Of a DNA stretch of 64,000 bases, positions 10,453 to 20,038 are shown piece after piece. The DNA lies in contig NZ_SWCM01000001.1 in NCBI RefSeq assembly GCF_005116645.1, forward strand, positions 310,001-374,000, given 5' to 3'. Source of the DNA: Desulfopila sp. IMCC35006. Lineage in GTDB: Bacteria; Desulfobacterota; Desulfobulbia; Desulfobulbales; Desulfocapsaceae. The number at the start of each line of letters is the position of its first letter. Positions within the stretch are counted from its first letter, which is position 1. The notes beneath the pieces were generated by a model that saw nothing but the letters and a program-made list of their open reading frames with translations, made no database searches and was not told where the DNA came from. Both the position numbers and the translations under genes were made by a program.

Positions 10453-10857
10453 TCACCCAGCCTTGGCCATTCGCGCCCGCGCCCCTTCCATCAGGCGACT
10501 CTTGTCGACAACAGCCCGGCTATGTTTTCCGCTGGCCACTTTGCCCGCTCGATCAAAAACTTCCACTTCAAAGAGATACAATTTCCCGTCAAGCTCAGTA
10601 AATGTTGCAACAACCCTGATCTCTTCTTTCACCGGAGTTGGCGCAAAATGTTTAATATCAATACCAACACCAACCGAGAGTTCTCCAGGTTTCAACAACG
10701 GTTTCAGCAGCCGGGCAGCGGAGACCTCCATCAAGCCGATCATTTTCGAGGTGGCCAGCACCTCCGGAAATGCATCCTCAGGCCCCACCGCAACCTCACT
10801 GGCCAGATCAGACTGTTTGACAAAGTAGACCAGTTCTCCTTTAGCACCCTTTTCCAT
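10453..10857 (-). CDS. Hot-dog thioesterase family protein (fluoroacetyl-CoA thioesterase-like)
   Basis: 134 residues from the ATG at 10857, which has a strong AAGGAGG site; a longer frame upstream lacks one. The pattern FPEVLATSKMIGLMEVSAARLLKP and VGVGIDIKHFAPTPV matches the FlK-like thioesterase group, single-domain hot-dog proteins that hydrolyse acyl-CoA esters. The true substrate cannot be read from sequence. It stands alone between nrdJ and the divergent TRAP genes. Confidence 0.75.
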   Translation of the reverse strand: MEKGAKGELVYFVKQSDLASEVAVGPEDAFPEVLATSKMIGLMEVSAARLLKPLLKPGELSVGVGIDIKHFAPTPVKEEIRVVATFTELDGKLYLFEVEVFDRAGKVASGKHSRAVVDKSRLMEGARARMAKAG

Positions 10858-11165
10858 ACAATGTCCTCCTTGTAAAAATAATTGATATCGGGATCCACAC
10901 TTTCTGCTGCACACTTTTATTTACCGTGCAGCACGCAGAATGTAAAGCCGATCGACGAGTCCAGCAAAACTGGAGAAAGAATCATCTTGCCAGGCATCTT
11001 GCCTGATTAACTGCGCATAATAAATAATACATGATGCTTGCAATCGCGCCACAGGTGGTTTACGCTCTGCTGGGAATTCAAACTAACCCCCCAACTTTGT
11101 TAAGCTTTACGAGATACTTCTGGTAGAAAATTAACTTTACTGTCACTTTTAATTAATTATTGGAT
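10858..11165. other. Divergent intergenic region, thioesterase and TRAP genes
   Basis: About 300 bases with no gene. A perfect 6-bp hairpin with 3-nt loop (CAGGCA/TGCCTG, 10991-11005) is present. The AT-rich stretch 11125-11160 before dctQ probably holds its promoter, but no clear -35/-10 pair could be assigned. Confidence 0.35.
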
Positions 11166-11678
11166 ATGTTGACAAAAACATTCAGAGCCATCGACAGGGT
11201 TATGCTGCAAATCGAAGATTGGTCGCTCTTTATCGCGGTCTGTGTCGCGCTGTTCACGGCCATGGCCAATGTAATTCTGCGCAAGGCTACCAACGACATG
11301 AATCTTTACTGGTCAGATGAAGTGGTACGCAAGGTCATCTATTTCTCGACGTATATCGGTTGTGTTGCGGCGGTCCGCAGCCGTTCACTCATTCGTATTG
11401 ACGCACTGCCGCAAATGTTGCCGATTTTGAAAAAACCGCTCAACTTCTTTTCCCATTGCATGGTGCTCGTCTTTTCCGGGGTGATGATTTACCTCGGGAC
11501 GAAAATGACTCTCATGCAATACCAGGATCAGTATGCCCAATCGGCAACCCTCCAGATTCCTGAATATTTTTTCTACGCGGTGTTGCCTGTCATGGGATGT
11601 ATGATGTTTTTGCGGACCCTTATCGTCATCTGGGAAGACTGGACCGGGACAGCAGAGATTACCGGGGGTAATAAGTAA
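11166..11678 (+). CDS. TRAP transporter small permease (DctQ-like)
   Basis: 170 residues with four membrane helices and the DctQ pattern around WSDEVVRKVIYFSTYIGCVAAVRSR. The small subunit of a tripartite ATP-independent periplasmic transporter, which imports organic acids or solutes with sodium. It starts at ATG 11166 (a TTG lies two codons earlier) and overlaps the next gene by the shared base of TAATG. No periplasmic binding subunit (dctP) is encoded nearby, which is unusual. Confidence 0.87.
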   Translation: MLTKTFRAIDRVMLQIEDWSLFIAVCVALFTAMANVILRKATNDMNLYWSDEVVRKVIYFSTYIGCVAAVRSRSLIRIDALPQMLPILKKPLNFFSHCMVLVFSGVMIYLGTKMTLMQYQDQYAQSATLQIPEYFFYAVLPVMGCMMFLRTLIVIWEDWTGTAEITGGNK

Positions 11679-12964
11679 TGCACAACAGTTACCTGCTTAT
11701 ATTTGCTCTGCTGCTCGGGTGTCTGGCATCGACTGTACCGGTGTTCATGTGCCTTTTCTTTACCGGCACCATCGGTCTCGTTTATCTGGTGGGTATTGAC
11801 CCGCAGATTGTCGTAGAGGTGCTCTATCGCAGTATGGACAAGTTCGCCCTGGTAGTGGTGATGTTTTTTGTCCTCTGTGGCAATATCATGACCACCGGGT
11901 CGATCGTCGAAAAACTGATTAAAACGGCCAATGTGCTGGTCGGCTTTCTGCCGGGAGGACTGGCTATGGCCGGTATCCTCGCCTGCGGTTTTTTCGGGGC
12001 CATCTCCGGCTCAACCGTTGCCACCGTTGTAGCCATCGGCGGGTTCATGATCCCGGCTCTCATCGACAACGGCTACGAGGAACGGTTCTCCGTCGGCCTG
12101 ATGACCACCGCACCTATCCTCGGCGTCGTGATTCCCCCATCCATCTCCATGATCCTCTATGCCATGGTCAGCAATGACCAGCTCGAGGCACTTTTCCTGA
12201 CCGGTTTTATTCCCGGCGTCATTATCATGGTGGCAATGAGCCTGTACGCCTATTTTGTCTGCAAAAAAATGGGTATGCAGCAGCGGCCGAAACCTTCATT
12301 GCACGAAGTTATCGCCGTCCTCAAAGAGAGCATCTGGGCACTGCTGCTGCCGGTGATCATCTTTGGCGGCATCTATTCGGGTCTTTTTACTGCCAATGAA
12401 GCAGCCGTTGTTGCCTGCTTTTATGCTTTTTTTGTTGAAATAGTTCTGCATCGGGACATGAAACTGCACGATGTCAAACGAGTAGTGGTCTCTTCCGCGG
12501 TCACCTCGGCAACGCTATTGATTATCGTCGCCGGCGCCTCGGTATTTGGCGAATATTTAACCTTTGAGCAGATTCCCGGAAAAATTGCCACGGTAGTCGT
12601 CAATAATATCGCATCACCCTGGATATTTCTGCTCGCGGTAAACATCCTGCTGCTGTTTATCGGCATGTTTATGGATATCATCTCCGCGACCCTTATTCTC
12701 ACCCCTATCTTTTTGCCCCTCCTGTCAAAATTCGGCATCAACTCCATGCACTTCGGGCTCATTATGACCATCAATCTCGGCATCGGCTACTGTACCCCGC
12801 CGCTGGGGGTCAGCCTCTACATTTCCGGCGCAACCGTTGACCGGGATATAGTCTATGTCACCCGCGCTGTTCTGCCTTTTCTGATCATCCAGATCGCCAT
12901 TCTTTTTGTCCTTACCTTCTGGCCTGATCTCGTTTTACTGCTTCCCCGCTTTGTGTATGGTTGA
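11678..12964 (+). CDS. TRAP transporter large permease (DctM-like)
   Basis: 428 residues with about twelve membrane segments. Family motifs are visible: ACGFFGAISGSTVATVVAIGG, VVIPPSISMILYAM and GIGYCTPPLGVSLYISG. It forms the sodium-coupled translocation channel with DctQ. The substrate is unknown because the binding protein is missing from the locus. A universal stress protein follows 64 nt downstream in the same direction. Confidence 0.93.
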   Translation: MHNSYLLIFALLLGCLASTVPVFMCLFFTGTIGLVYLVGIDPQIVVEVLYRSMDKFALVVVMFFVLCGNIMTTGSIVEKLIKTANVLVGFLPGGLAMAGILACGFFGAISGSTVATVVAIGGFMIPALIDNGYEERFSVGLMTTAPILGVVIPPSISMILYAMVSNDQLEALFLTGFIPGVIIMVAMSLYAYFVCKKMGMQQRPKPSLHEVIAVLKESIWALLLPVIIFGGIYSGLFTANEAAVVACFYAFFVEIVLHRDMKLHDVKRVVVSSAVTSATLLIIVAGASVFGEYLTFEQIPGKIATVVVNNIASPWIFLLAVNILLLFIGMFMDIISATLILTPIFLPLLSKFGINSMHFGLIMTINLGIGYCTPPLGVSLYISGATVDRDIVYVTRAVLPFLIIQIAILFVLTFWPDLVLLLPRFVYG

Positions 12965-13028
12965 CATACTCCAGGGAAGGGCTTACTGATGATGAGAGAC
13001 TGCTTACAACCTCAACGGGGAGGGTGAC

Positions 13029-13457
13029 ATGACACCGAAAATATTAGTGCCGATCAACGACTCACCTACGGCGAAAAGAACCATTGACAAGATCATTGAA
13101 CTGCAGGACCGCTTTCCTAAAAAACTGACCCTGCTTTATGTGATCAACAGTACCCAACTGGCTTATCGGATGATCCCCGTTTTTCAGGTGGACATGGTAA
13201 AAGAAAACGCCACCAGAGCAGGCAGAACTCTTCTGGAACAAACCGATAAGAAATTGCAGAAGGCCGGTTTCACGAATGAACTTATGCTTGAGTTCGGCGA
13301 ACCCAGGGACATAATCACCCATACGGCAAATGTGCAGGATTTTCAATTACTGGTTATTGGCCGCCATGAAGGTGGAGGAGAAATACGTGACGTACTGTTC
13401 GGTTCCGTGGCCAATCATGTTTTACATAATGTGAAATGCCCGGTATTGCTGTTCTAG
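13029..13457 (+). CDS. Universal stress protein (UspA family)
   Basis: 142 residues, single Usp domain: ILVPINDSPTAKRTIDKI at the N-terminus and a nucleotide-binding end with GRHEGGGEIRDVLFGSVANHVL and CPVLLF. The ribosome site GGGAGGG precedes the ATG. Placement behind TRAP permeases recalls the ectoine TRAP system TeaABCD of Halomonas, where the Usp protein TeaD modulates transport. A similar role here is inference. Confidence 0.9.
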   Translation: MTPKILVPINDSPTAKRTIDKIIELQDRFPKKLTLLYVINSTQLAYRMIPVFQVDMVKENATRAGRTLLEQTDKKLQKAGFTNELMLEFGEPRDIITHTANVQDFQLLVIGRHEGGGEIRDVLFGSVANHVLHNVKCPVLLF

Positions 13458-13580
13458 GGGGTTAGTGAGTTAGAGAATAATTTTCCTGGCATTCCACAAG
13501 AAAATTATTCTCGTAAACGAACTATCCCCGTCAGGGGATTGACTGTCTGTCGTAAACGAACTATCCCCGTCAGGGGATCG
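13458..13580. repeat. Mosaic intergenic repeat, copy C, with two 29-bp direct repeats
   Basis: It begins with the box TTAGTGAGTTAG. Then comes a perfect 13-bp inverted repeat (13473-13485 with 13500-13512, 14-nt loop). Then two identical 29-bp units follow at 13511-13539 and 13550-13578, separated by 10 nt. Each unit holds TCGTAAACGAACT and the hairpin ATCCCC-GTCA-GGGGAT. The spacing is far too short for CRISPR. It lies between the usp gene and the next plus-strand gene. Confidence 0.75.
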
Positions 13581-13658
13581 CTGGCATAACACTTATTTTC
13601 TTTCCACATCCCACACCAGTGAGTGGTCACAACAAAAAATTCATACAATTACCTTACC

Positions 13659-14072
13659 ATGATCCATCTGTTCACTTACGGGTCACTGATGTGCAGTGAC
13701 ATCATGTACCGGGTTGCCGGCTGTAAGACCGGTTTCACCCAGGCCAGCCTTTATAATTTTTTTCGTTCAAAAATAGCAGGCAGAGAATATCCCGGGATTA
13801 TCCCGCAACAGGGAGCAATGGTTCCGGGTGTCCTCTACTTCGATATTTCAGCTGAAGCGCTGGAACGACTGGACATTTTTGAAGGTGAGATGTACCAACG
13901 GCAGGAAGTGGAAGTTATAAACGATACGCATGACTCAGTCACAGCAATGACCTATATAATCAAACCGCAGTACAGAGGCCTGTTAACCGACAAGGAATGG
14001 AGTTTCAGCGAATTCCTGGCCGTCGGCAAGGAAAAGTTCGAAGAGTCCTACTTTGGCTTTCAAGAGATTTAG
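13659..14072 (+). CDS. Gamma-glutamylcyclotransferase-like (AIG2/GGCT fold) protein
   Basis: 137 residues from the ATG at 13659, chosen because the substrate-binding motif FTYGSLM must lie at the N-terminus; a GTG 12 codons upstream is less likely. GVLYFDISAEALERLDIFEGEMYQR is the second typical block, with the catalytic-type Glu in FEGEMY. Family members act on gamma-glutamyl amines or are uncharacterised. The ribosome site is weak. Confidence 0.8.
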   Translation: MIHLFTYGSLMCSDIMYRVAGCKTGFTQASLYNFFRSKIAGREYPGIIPQQGAMVPGVLYFDISAEALERLDIFEGEMYQRQEVEVINDTHDSVTAMTYIIKPQYRGLLTDKEWSFSEFLAVGKEKFEESYFGFQEI

Positions 14073-14146
14073 TGCCTGCTCCTGACCCCCGGTTGCCGGG
14101 GATAGACCAAACCAGGCAGAACCAGTATTTGCAGTCTGTCAAAAAG

Positions 14147-14689
14147 CTACCACTGCAGCCCGGACAGGTCGGTAACTTTCGCGAACACCGCGGCAAGGGC
14201 AGCCATATAGGCTCCCTGTACCTGGGCTGCATCTATGAGTTGATCGCCATAACTGAGGTTGCGGGTAGCGCACCCGTCGGCAACGACAATACAACTAAGA
14301 CCTTGATCAAAGCCGGCACGCACGGTAGAGTCAATGCACATATGACTCATGGCCCCGCACACAACCAGCTCCTGAATACCATTACGCTGCAGGTCGGCGA
14401 GCAAGGTCGTTTCTCTAAAACTGTTGGGGAAATGTTTCGTGACAACCGGCTCCCCGGCCTGCGGGGCGACTGACCGATGGATATTCACGCCATCTGTGTC
14501 AGGCAGAAAAAACGTTGCGCCTGGATTCTGGGCAATATGCTGGATGTGAAATACAGGCAGACCCCGTTCACGAAACCCGCTTAACAGCTGCACGACAATT
14601 TCAGCAGCATCCTCAATGCCGACAAGCTCCATTCTTCCGCCGGGGAAATAATCATTTTGCATATCAACGACAAGCAGCGCCCGTTTCAT
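14147..14689 (-). CDS. Isochorismatase-like cysteine hydrolase
   Basis: 180 residues with the full catalytic triad of the family: Asp9 (LLVVDMQNDYF), Lys85 (VVTKHFPNSF) and Cys118 (CGAMSHMCIDSTVRAG). Such enzymes hydrolyse amides or related bonds (nicotinamide, ureidoacrylate, isochorismate types); the particular substrate cannot be assigned. It is transcribed in the same direction as the cupin gene 50 nt upstream. Confidence 0.88.
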   Translation of the reverse strand: MKRALLVVDMQNDYFPGGRMELVGIEDAAEIVVQLLSGFRERGLPVFHIQHIAQNPGATFFLPDTDGVNIHRSVAPQAGEPVVTKHFPNSFRETTLLADLQRNGIQELVVCGAMSHMCIDSTVRAGFDQGLSCIVVADGCATRNLSYGDQLIDAAQVQGAYMAALAAVFAKVTDLSGLQW

Positions 14690-14739
14690 ACCTTACTCCA
14701 TTTTTTGGTTTTCCATGCCGCCGAATAGAACTGCCATCC

Positions 14740-15102
14740 TCATTTGTCCCTATGCACAAGAGCGGCGGTGAACGCAGGAAGACACACTGCGATATATTCA
14801 GCGCCGTCTTCTGCAGGAGTGCTGTACTGTACCCACTCTCCCGCTTCAACAATAATAGCTTGACCAGCCCGCACTTCATAAATCCGATTCGCTGTCTTTA
14901 CCTGCAACATACCCCGCAGAACCACGCTGTACTCGGAAAACTCCGGGGTCTGCCCGGGCTCAAGCCACCCTGCAGGACTCTTCATCCGGGCAAGACTGAC
15001 CTCTGCTGTATCGGAATTTACCGTGCCAATATATTCTTCTATTATTTTCGGTTTATTACCTGCTGCTTCAATCACTATCGGCTGATCTATAAATTTGGCC
15101 AT
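14740..15102 (-). CDS. Cupin-domain protein
   Basis: 120 residues forming one cupin barrel (EYSVVLRGMLQVKTANRIYEVRAGQAIIVEAGEWVQYSTP). The usual first-motif histidines are absent (EFSEYSVVLRG), so metal binding is uncertain. AAGGAGAG stands directly before the ATG. It is probably co-transcribed with the cysteine hydrolase. Function unknown. Confidence 0.78.
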   Translation of the reverse strand: MAKFIDQPIVIEAAGNKPKIIEEYIGTVNSDTAEVSLARMKSPAGWLEPGQTPEFSEYSVVLRGMLQVKTANRIYEVRAGQAIIVEAGEWVQYSTPAEDGAEYIAVCLPAFTAALVHRDK

Positions 15103-15341
15103 GAGCTCTCCTTATTTTTAGAGGGCAATTGCTTTGTGCCACCCTCAGACCACCTTCAATCAACTGATAATATATACACACTCCAACATCATTGTGCTGC
15201 AGTTCTCTGCATTTTGTTATTTGCCTGACAACAATTGTATTGAAATAAACAAAAATACTTTTCAATCCTCAAAGACAGAAGTGTTCAGTCCGGCGGAGAT
15301 CTTGTGCGTTATTTTTCTGGCGGATCTCATTTTCGTATGCT

Positions 15342-15884
15342 CTACCGATTGGTTGCGAGCAGATCGCTCCGCAGATTTTTATCAATAGGAGCATCAGCTC
15401 CCAGCCAGATTCCAAAGTACAATCTGGCAAAATCAACTGACGCTATGCTGACCAGTTTTTCACTGTTCAGAGAAAGGGTTGTAGTTCTGCTGGGGGCATC
15501 GTAGCAGAGAGAGTAGCTGTCACCTTCCTGAACATCCCTGTATTTCGCATGCAGGACCTCAATATGCTGCTGAACCGACTGTAGCGCCTCTTTGCTGTGC
15601 TGACGCTGCAGAACCATTTCCGCGCCACGAATAAATTTGTCCCTGGTGAGAGATACCGCATAGTGAAGATTGAGACATTTGGATATATCCTTATCAAGGA
15701 TCTGATCCCCTGTTCCTTCCCGACTGGCCGACAAGCTCGCATCATACACCTTAATTATGCCCATATATCGTATTTCGCCGCTGCCTATTGGTTTCAACCC
15801 CGATTGTATACTCGTCTGACTGGCCAGACCAGATCCTGCCGTAAACATCAGTACAACAAAGAGACTCAAAAGATACAATTTCAT
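15342..15884 (-). CDS. Chalcone isomerase-like exported protein
   Basis: 180 residues from ATG 15884, preceded by GGAGGA. A signal peptide is visible (MKLYLLSLFVVLMFTAGSGLA). The mature part matches the bacterial chalcone-isomerase-like family: GEIRYMGIIKVYDASL at the start and ARLYFGIWLGADAPIDKNLRSDLL at the end. These periplasmic proteins share the fold but generally lack plant chalcone isomerase activity; a lipid-binding role has been suggested for the fold. It stands alone on the minus strand. Confidence 0.8.
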   Translation of the reverse strand: MKLYLLSLFVVLMFTAGSGLASQTSIQSGLKPIGSGEIRYMGIIKVYDASLSASREGTGDQILDKDISKCLNLHYAVSLTRDKFIRGAEMVLQRQHSKEALQSVQQHIEVLHAKYRDVQEGDSYSLCYDAPSRTTTLSLNSEKLVSIASVDFARLYFGIWLGADAPIDKNLRSDLLATNR

Positions 15885-16177
15885 TTTCCATCCTCCGCAG
15901 ATCGCCTGCAAATATTGCATGTCTTTCGGTATAACAGGTGAAACGATATGTACCTGAAGGGGCCATTTCAATAAGCGATCAAATGGAGTAAATCAATAGC
16001 ATAACCTATCATTAACGGCAGGGGGGTCGTGCATGAAAATTCGTGAGGACGAGGGGTACTGCAACAGGAGGGGAAAATTATCGACGAGAGTTCGGCAGAC
16101 TCTGTTCAGTCACACCACCTGTAAAAAATAGTGTGATAAATATTTTTCTGCAGCTCCAGAACAGATGAAACGGGACA

Positions 16178-16807
16178 TTAGCTGGTCTTACTCATCAGCA
16201 CCTTGATGCCCAGCAGGATCATGGCCCCGCCAAGCAACCGGTCAATCCAATGCCCTGCTCTTTGAAAGCGGCAGTTTACCGAGGGGATGGAGAGGATGAA
16301 CACGACAAACGAGAACCAGCATAACTGGAGGAACATGATCCATAAACCGAAAATAGCAATCTGATACAGGGGCATATCAGGAGCAAGGACCAGGGTGAAA
16401 AGCGACAGAAAGTAAATGGGTGCTTTGGGGTTCAAGGCATTACACAGGAATCCTGCCCCAATTGTACGAAGAGTTGACTGCTGCGGGCGTTGTATACCCT
16501 CGATTCTCTGGCCGGCCGATGCCTTAGCCCGCAATCCCTTCATGCCCAGATATATCAGGTAGCTGCCGCCGACAATCCTGACCCACCAGAGCAGCTCGGC
16601 GGAGTGGGCAACAACCGCCGCGAGTCCGAAGGCCGAGTAGGCGATATGCACGGAGAGCCCGAGGGCAATTCCCAGACTGCACAACAGGCCGGTGCGCTTG
16701 CCGTTGGCCAGGGTCTGCTGCGATACAAACACAAAATCCGGCCCGGGGGACGCTGCCGCCAGGGTGTGCACCACTGCCAGCACCAGTAAGCCATGAACTA
16801 TATCCAC
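16178..16807 (-). CDS. LysE/RhtB-type amino acid exporter
   Basis: 209 residues, six membrane segments, with the family start AAASPGPDFVFVSQQTLANG and FLCNALNPKAPIYFLSLF. It exports amino acids or their derivatives out of the cytoplasm. The GTG start at 16807 has the ribosome site GGGAGA. It lies 31 nt behind the phenylacetate-CoA ligase in the same direction, so it may belong to the aromatic amino acid gene set. Confidence 0.9.
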   Translation of the reverse strand: MDIVHGLLVLAVVHTLAAASPGPDFVFVSQQTLANGKRTGLLCSLGIALGLSVHIAYSAFGLAAVVAHSAELLWWVRIVGGSYLIYLGMKGLRAKASAGQRIEGIQRPQQSTLRTIGAGFLCNALNPKAPIYFLSLFTLVLAPDMPLYQIAIFGLWIMFLQLCWFSFVVFILSIPSVNCRFQRAGHWIDRLLGGAMILLGIKVLMSKTS

Positions 16808-16838
16808 AGGTGTTCTCCCGGCAGTATTCAGCGTGCCA

Positions 16839-18137
16839 TTACAGTTGACGCTTATCGATTACCCGGTCGCCTTTGCCGTTAAATCGCTCCAGGGATCGTT
16901 CCTCAACAAGCTTAACCGCCACCCCGATACCGAGCTCGGAGGCGAGGCGTTTTTTTATGTTCTCTACCAGGGCCCGCTGTTTTTTCATCTCATCGAAGAA
17001 AATTGACTCGACGACCTCGACCATGACCGTCATCCGATCCTCATTATTTTCTCTTTCGACAATCAATCGATAGTGCGGCTCGGTACCTTCAATCTCAAAG
17101 AGAACCGCCTCAATCTGGGTCGGAAAGACATTGACGCCTTTTATGATGAGCATATCGTCGGAACGGCCCATCATCCTGCTCATCCGCACAAAGGTTCGAC
17201 CGCAGGGACAGGGTTCGGGGATCAGCCGGGTCAGATCGCGGGTTCGGTAGCGGATCACCGGAAAAGCCTCCTTGGTCAGCGTCGTGAGCACCAGCTCGCC
17301 GACCTCACCCGGCGCGACCGGTTCAAGGCTTTTGGGATCGAGGACTTCGACGAGGAAGTGATCTTCGTTGACATGCAGGCCGTTGCACTCTTCACACTCT
17401 CCGGCAACACCAGGCCCCATAACCTCGGATAACCCATAGTTATCGGTGGCCTTTATCCCCAACCGTTCGTTTATTTCAACCCGCATGGCTTCGGACCATG
17501 GTTCGGCACCGAACAGACCGTAGCGCAGCGACAAACCGTTGGGATTAACCCCCATATCCATCATCACATCGGCCATCTTCAGGGCATAGGACGGAGTGCA
17601 GACCAGCGCGGTGGTCTTGAAATCCTGCATGATCTGGATCTGCCTTTTGGTGTTCCCTGAAGAGATCGGGATCACTGAGGCACCGAGTCTCTCCGCCCCG
17701 TAATGCAGGCCAAATCCGCCGGTGAAAAGGCCGTAGCCAAAGGCTATCTGGATAACATCATCGGGGGTAACCCCGGCACCACAAAGAATCCGGGCCACCA
17801 GATCCGACCAGGTATTGATATCGTTTTTGCTGTAGCCGACCACCGTCGCCATCCCGGTGGTTCCTGAAGAGGAATGCACCCGGACGACATCACGCAGCGG
17901 CACGGCAAAAAGACCGTAGGGGTAATTGTCGCGAAGATCCTGCTTTAAGGTAAAGGGATACTGTTGCAGCTCCTCAAGCGAGGTGAGCTTTTCCGGATCA
18001 AGCCCAAGTTCGGTAAATTTATTCCTGTAAAACGGCACGTTGGTTGCGACCTTTTTCAGGACGTTTTTCAACCGTTCAAGCTGCAGTTTTGCAAGATCGG
18101 GCCGGGGCAGACATTCTTGTTCTTTTTGCCAGTACAT
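16839..18137 (-). CDS. paaK: Phenylacetate-CoA ligase family enzyme (copy 1)
   Basis: 432 residues. It activates phenylacetate or a related arylacetate to its CoA ester with ATP. AMP-binding motif [16 protein letters not shown], then [14 protein letters not shown] and RYRTRDLTR with the cysteine-containing [10 protein letters not shown]. The length and the order are typical of PaaK. A second paralogue lies at 18714-20024. The repeat element at 18204 separates this gene from the upstream ACT-paaK-ior unit, so expression may be partly independent. Confidence 0.92.
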   Translation of the reverse strand: MYWQKEQECLPRPDLAKLQLERLKNVLKKVATNVPFYRNKFTELGLDPEKLTSLEELQQYPFTLKQDLRDNYPYGLFAVPLRDVVRVHSSSGTTGMATVVGYSKNDINTWSDLVARILCGAGVTPDDVIQIAFGYGLFTGGFGLHYGAERLGASVIPISSGNTKRQIQIMQDFKTTALVCTPSYALKMADVMMDMGVNPNGLSLRYGLFGAEPWSEAMRVEINERLGIKATDNYGLSEVMGPGVAGECEECNGLHVNEDHFLVEVLDPKSLEPVAPGEVGELVLTTLTKEAFPVIRYRTRDLTRLIPEPCPCGRTFVRMSRMMGRSDDMLIIKGVNVFPTQIEAVLFEIEGTEPHYRLIVERENNEDRMTVMVEVVESIFFDEMKKQRALVENIKKRLASELGIGVAVKLVEERSLERFNGKGDRVIDKRQL

Positions 18138-18203
18138 ACAAATTTTTATCGTTCAGATGAGGGGGGATTCCCGTTGAGCATAAACCGTTTATAAGGCAAT
18201 CAA

Positions 18204-18275
18204 CCCGCCAAAAAGCTTTGCGGGACTCTGTTCCGTACCCCCTAGAGGGGTATAATTTATTTCTAAGTCACTAAA
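18204..18275. repeat. Mosaic intergenic repeat, copy B
   Basis: The first hairpin (18204-18224) and the following bases are identical over 24 nt to copy A at 5964. A second hairpin, TACCCC-CTAGA-GGGGTA, lies at 18236-18252, and the box ATTTCTAAGTCACTAA at 18259-18274. The box contains the stop codon of the ACT gene. The hairpins may terminate the ACT-side transcript. Confidence 0.72.
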
Positions 18276-18702
18276 GAGCGCAGATCTGTTCTCTACTGAG
18301 AATGGTAACGCCTTTTTCTTTCAGCGCGGCAATCGCCTCATCCATCTTTTCAAAGCGAAAGATCAGCACCGCATTCTCACCGGTTTTATTGACAAAGGCA
18401 TACATGTACTCAACGTTGATGTTGGCAGCGTGGATAATTTGCAGCACCCTGGCCAACCCGCCGGTTTTATCCTCCACCTCGACGGCGATAACCGTGGTCT
18501 TGCCAACCGTAAAGCCGTTTTCTTTCAATACCGATTTGGCCTTTTCGACATTATCAACAATCAGGCGCAAGATACCGAAATCAGCGGTATCAGCCACGGA
18601 TAGCGCCCGGATATTAATGTTGTTGTCCGCCAGAACAGCAGTGATCTCCGCTAGTCGACCTGATTTATTTTCCAGAAATACGGCAATTTGTTCTACCAGC
18701 AT
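18271..18702 (-). CDS. Tandem ACT-domain regulatory protein
   Basis: 143 residues forming two ACT domains ([19 protein letters not shown] and [22 protein letters not shown]). ACT domains bind amino acids and regulate metabolism. Genes of this type commonly follow paaK next to indolepyruvate oxidoreductase, and may sense aromatic amino acids. The ATG at 18702 has the ribosome site GGGAGG, which overlaps the stop of the upstream paaK. Confidence 0.88.
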   Translation of the reverse strand: MLVEQIAVFLENKSGRLAEITAVLADNNINIRALSVADTADFGILRLIVDNVEKAKSVLKENGFTVGKTTVIAVEVEDKTGGLARVLQIIHAANINVEYMYAFVNKTGENAVLIFRFEKMDEAIAALKEKGVTILSREQICAL

Positions 18703-18713
18703 AGCAACCTCCC

Positions 18714-20024
18714 TCAAATTTTACGGTTATCGATAACCCGCTGCGCCTTTCCTTCACTGCGCTGGATGGTCTTCGGTTCCACCAGTTTCACCTTACAGGT
18801 CACCCCGAGCAGATCTTTTATTTCTCCCTGGATGTGTTTGGTCAGATTTTCAAGCACCCTTATTTCATCGGAGAACACCCCTTCACTGACCTCGACCTGC
18901 ACCTGCATGGTATCGAGATTTCCTTCCCTGTTGACGACAATCTGGTAATGGGGTTCAACGCCGTCGACGCTCATCAACACATTCTCGACCTGGGATGGAA
19001 AGACATTCACCCCGCGGATAATGAGCATATCATCGGTACGGCCGGTCACTTTTTCCATACGCACGAGGGTCCGGCCGCAGGCACAGGGCTCGTAGAACAG
19101 CCTGGAGATATCTCTGGTCCGATAGCGAATGATCGGAAAAGCCTCTTTTGTCAGAGTAGTGAAGACCAGCTCCCCTCTTTCACCCGGCGGCAGCACCTCG
19201 CCAGTATCCGGATCAATGATCTCCGGCAGGAAGTGATCCTCAAAAATATGCATCCCCCGGGTCGTGTGCAGACATTCCTGGGCAACGCCCGGTCCCATCA
19301 CCTCGGAGAGTCCGTAGATATCGGTTGCCTTGAGGTTTAACTTGCGCTCGACCTCCTCGCGCATATTTTCGCTCCAGGGTTCCGCGCCGAAAATCCCCAC
19401 CCGCAAGGACAGAGACTTCGGATCGATATCCATGCTGTCCATGGCCTCAGCCAGATTGAGGGCATAGGAAGGAGTGGACAGCAGCACGGTGGAACCAAAA
19501 TCCTTCATGATCATGATCTGCCGCTTGGAGTTGCCGCCGGATGCCGGAATCACAGTGGCCCCCAGCCGCTCGATGCCGTAATGGGCGCCAAGTCCGCCGG
19601 TGAAAAGGCCATAACCATAGGCGTTATGGATCATATCGCCTTTAGTGGCCCCGGCGCAGCAGAGTGCCCGGGCCATAACCCCGGACCAGGTCTTAATATC
19701 ATTGGCGGTATAGCCGACCACAGTTGATTTGCCGGTGGTGCCGGAGGAGGCATGGACCCGCACCACCTCGTCAAGCGGCACGGTGAAAAGGCCGAACGGA
19801 TAGTTATCCCGGAGATCATTTTTCACGGTGAAGGGCAGCTTGGACAGATCAGCCAGGCTTTGAATATGCTCCGGCTTCAGTCCAATGGCATCCATCTTGC
19901 GCCGATAGGGTTCTACCGTCCGATAGACCCGGGCGACCAGATGTTTTAAGCGGCGCAACTGAATGGATTCCAGCCCTACCCGGGGCAATGTCTCAATCTC
20001 TTCTTCCCAGTATATTTCCGACAT
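18714..20024 (-). CDS. paaK: Phenylacetate-CoA ligase family enzyme (copy 2)
   Basis: 436 residues, clearly paralogous to the first ligase: [39 protein letters not shown] and [10 protein letters not shown]. It sits directly behind iorB in the same operon, so its likely substrates are arylacetates made from, or in competition with, arylacetyl-CoA produced by IorAB. The ATG at 20024 follows AAGGTGA; a GTG three codons earlier is possible. Confidence 0.92.
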   Translation of the reverse strand: MSEIYWEEEIETLPRVGLESIQLRRLKHLVARVYRTVEPYRRKMDAIGLKPEHIQSLADLSKLPFTVKNDLRDNYPFGLFTVPLDEVVRVHASSGTTGKSTVVGYTANDIKTWSGVMARALCCAGATKGDMIHNAYGYGLFTGGLGAHYGIERLGATVIPASGGNSKRQIMIMKDFGSTVLLSTPSYALNLAEAMDSMDIDPKSLSLRVGIFGAEPWSENMREEVERKLNLKATDIYGLSEVMGPGVAQECLHTTRGMHIFEDHFLPEIIDPDTGEVLPPGERGELVFTTLTKEAFPIIRYRTRDISRLFYEPCACGRTLVRMEKVTGRTDDMLIIRGVNVFPSQVENVLMSVDGVEPHYQIVVNREGNLDTMQVQVEVSEGVFSDEIRVLENLTKHIQGEIKDLLGVTCKVKLVEPKTIQRSEGKAQRVIDNRKI

Positions 20025-20038
20025 AGCTATCACCTTGT

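Noticed and set aside
13511-13578. Two identical 29-bp repeats suggesting a CRISPR array
   Set aside because: Only two units with a 10-nt gap, no spacers of usual length and no cas genes; the units contain modules of the mosaic intergenic repeat.
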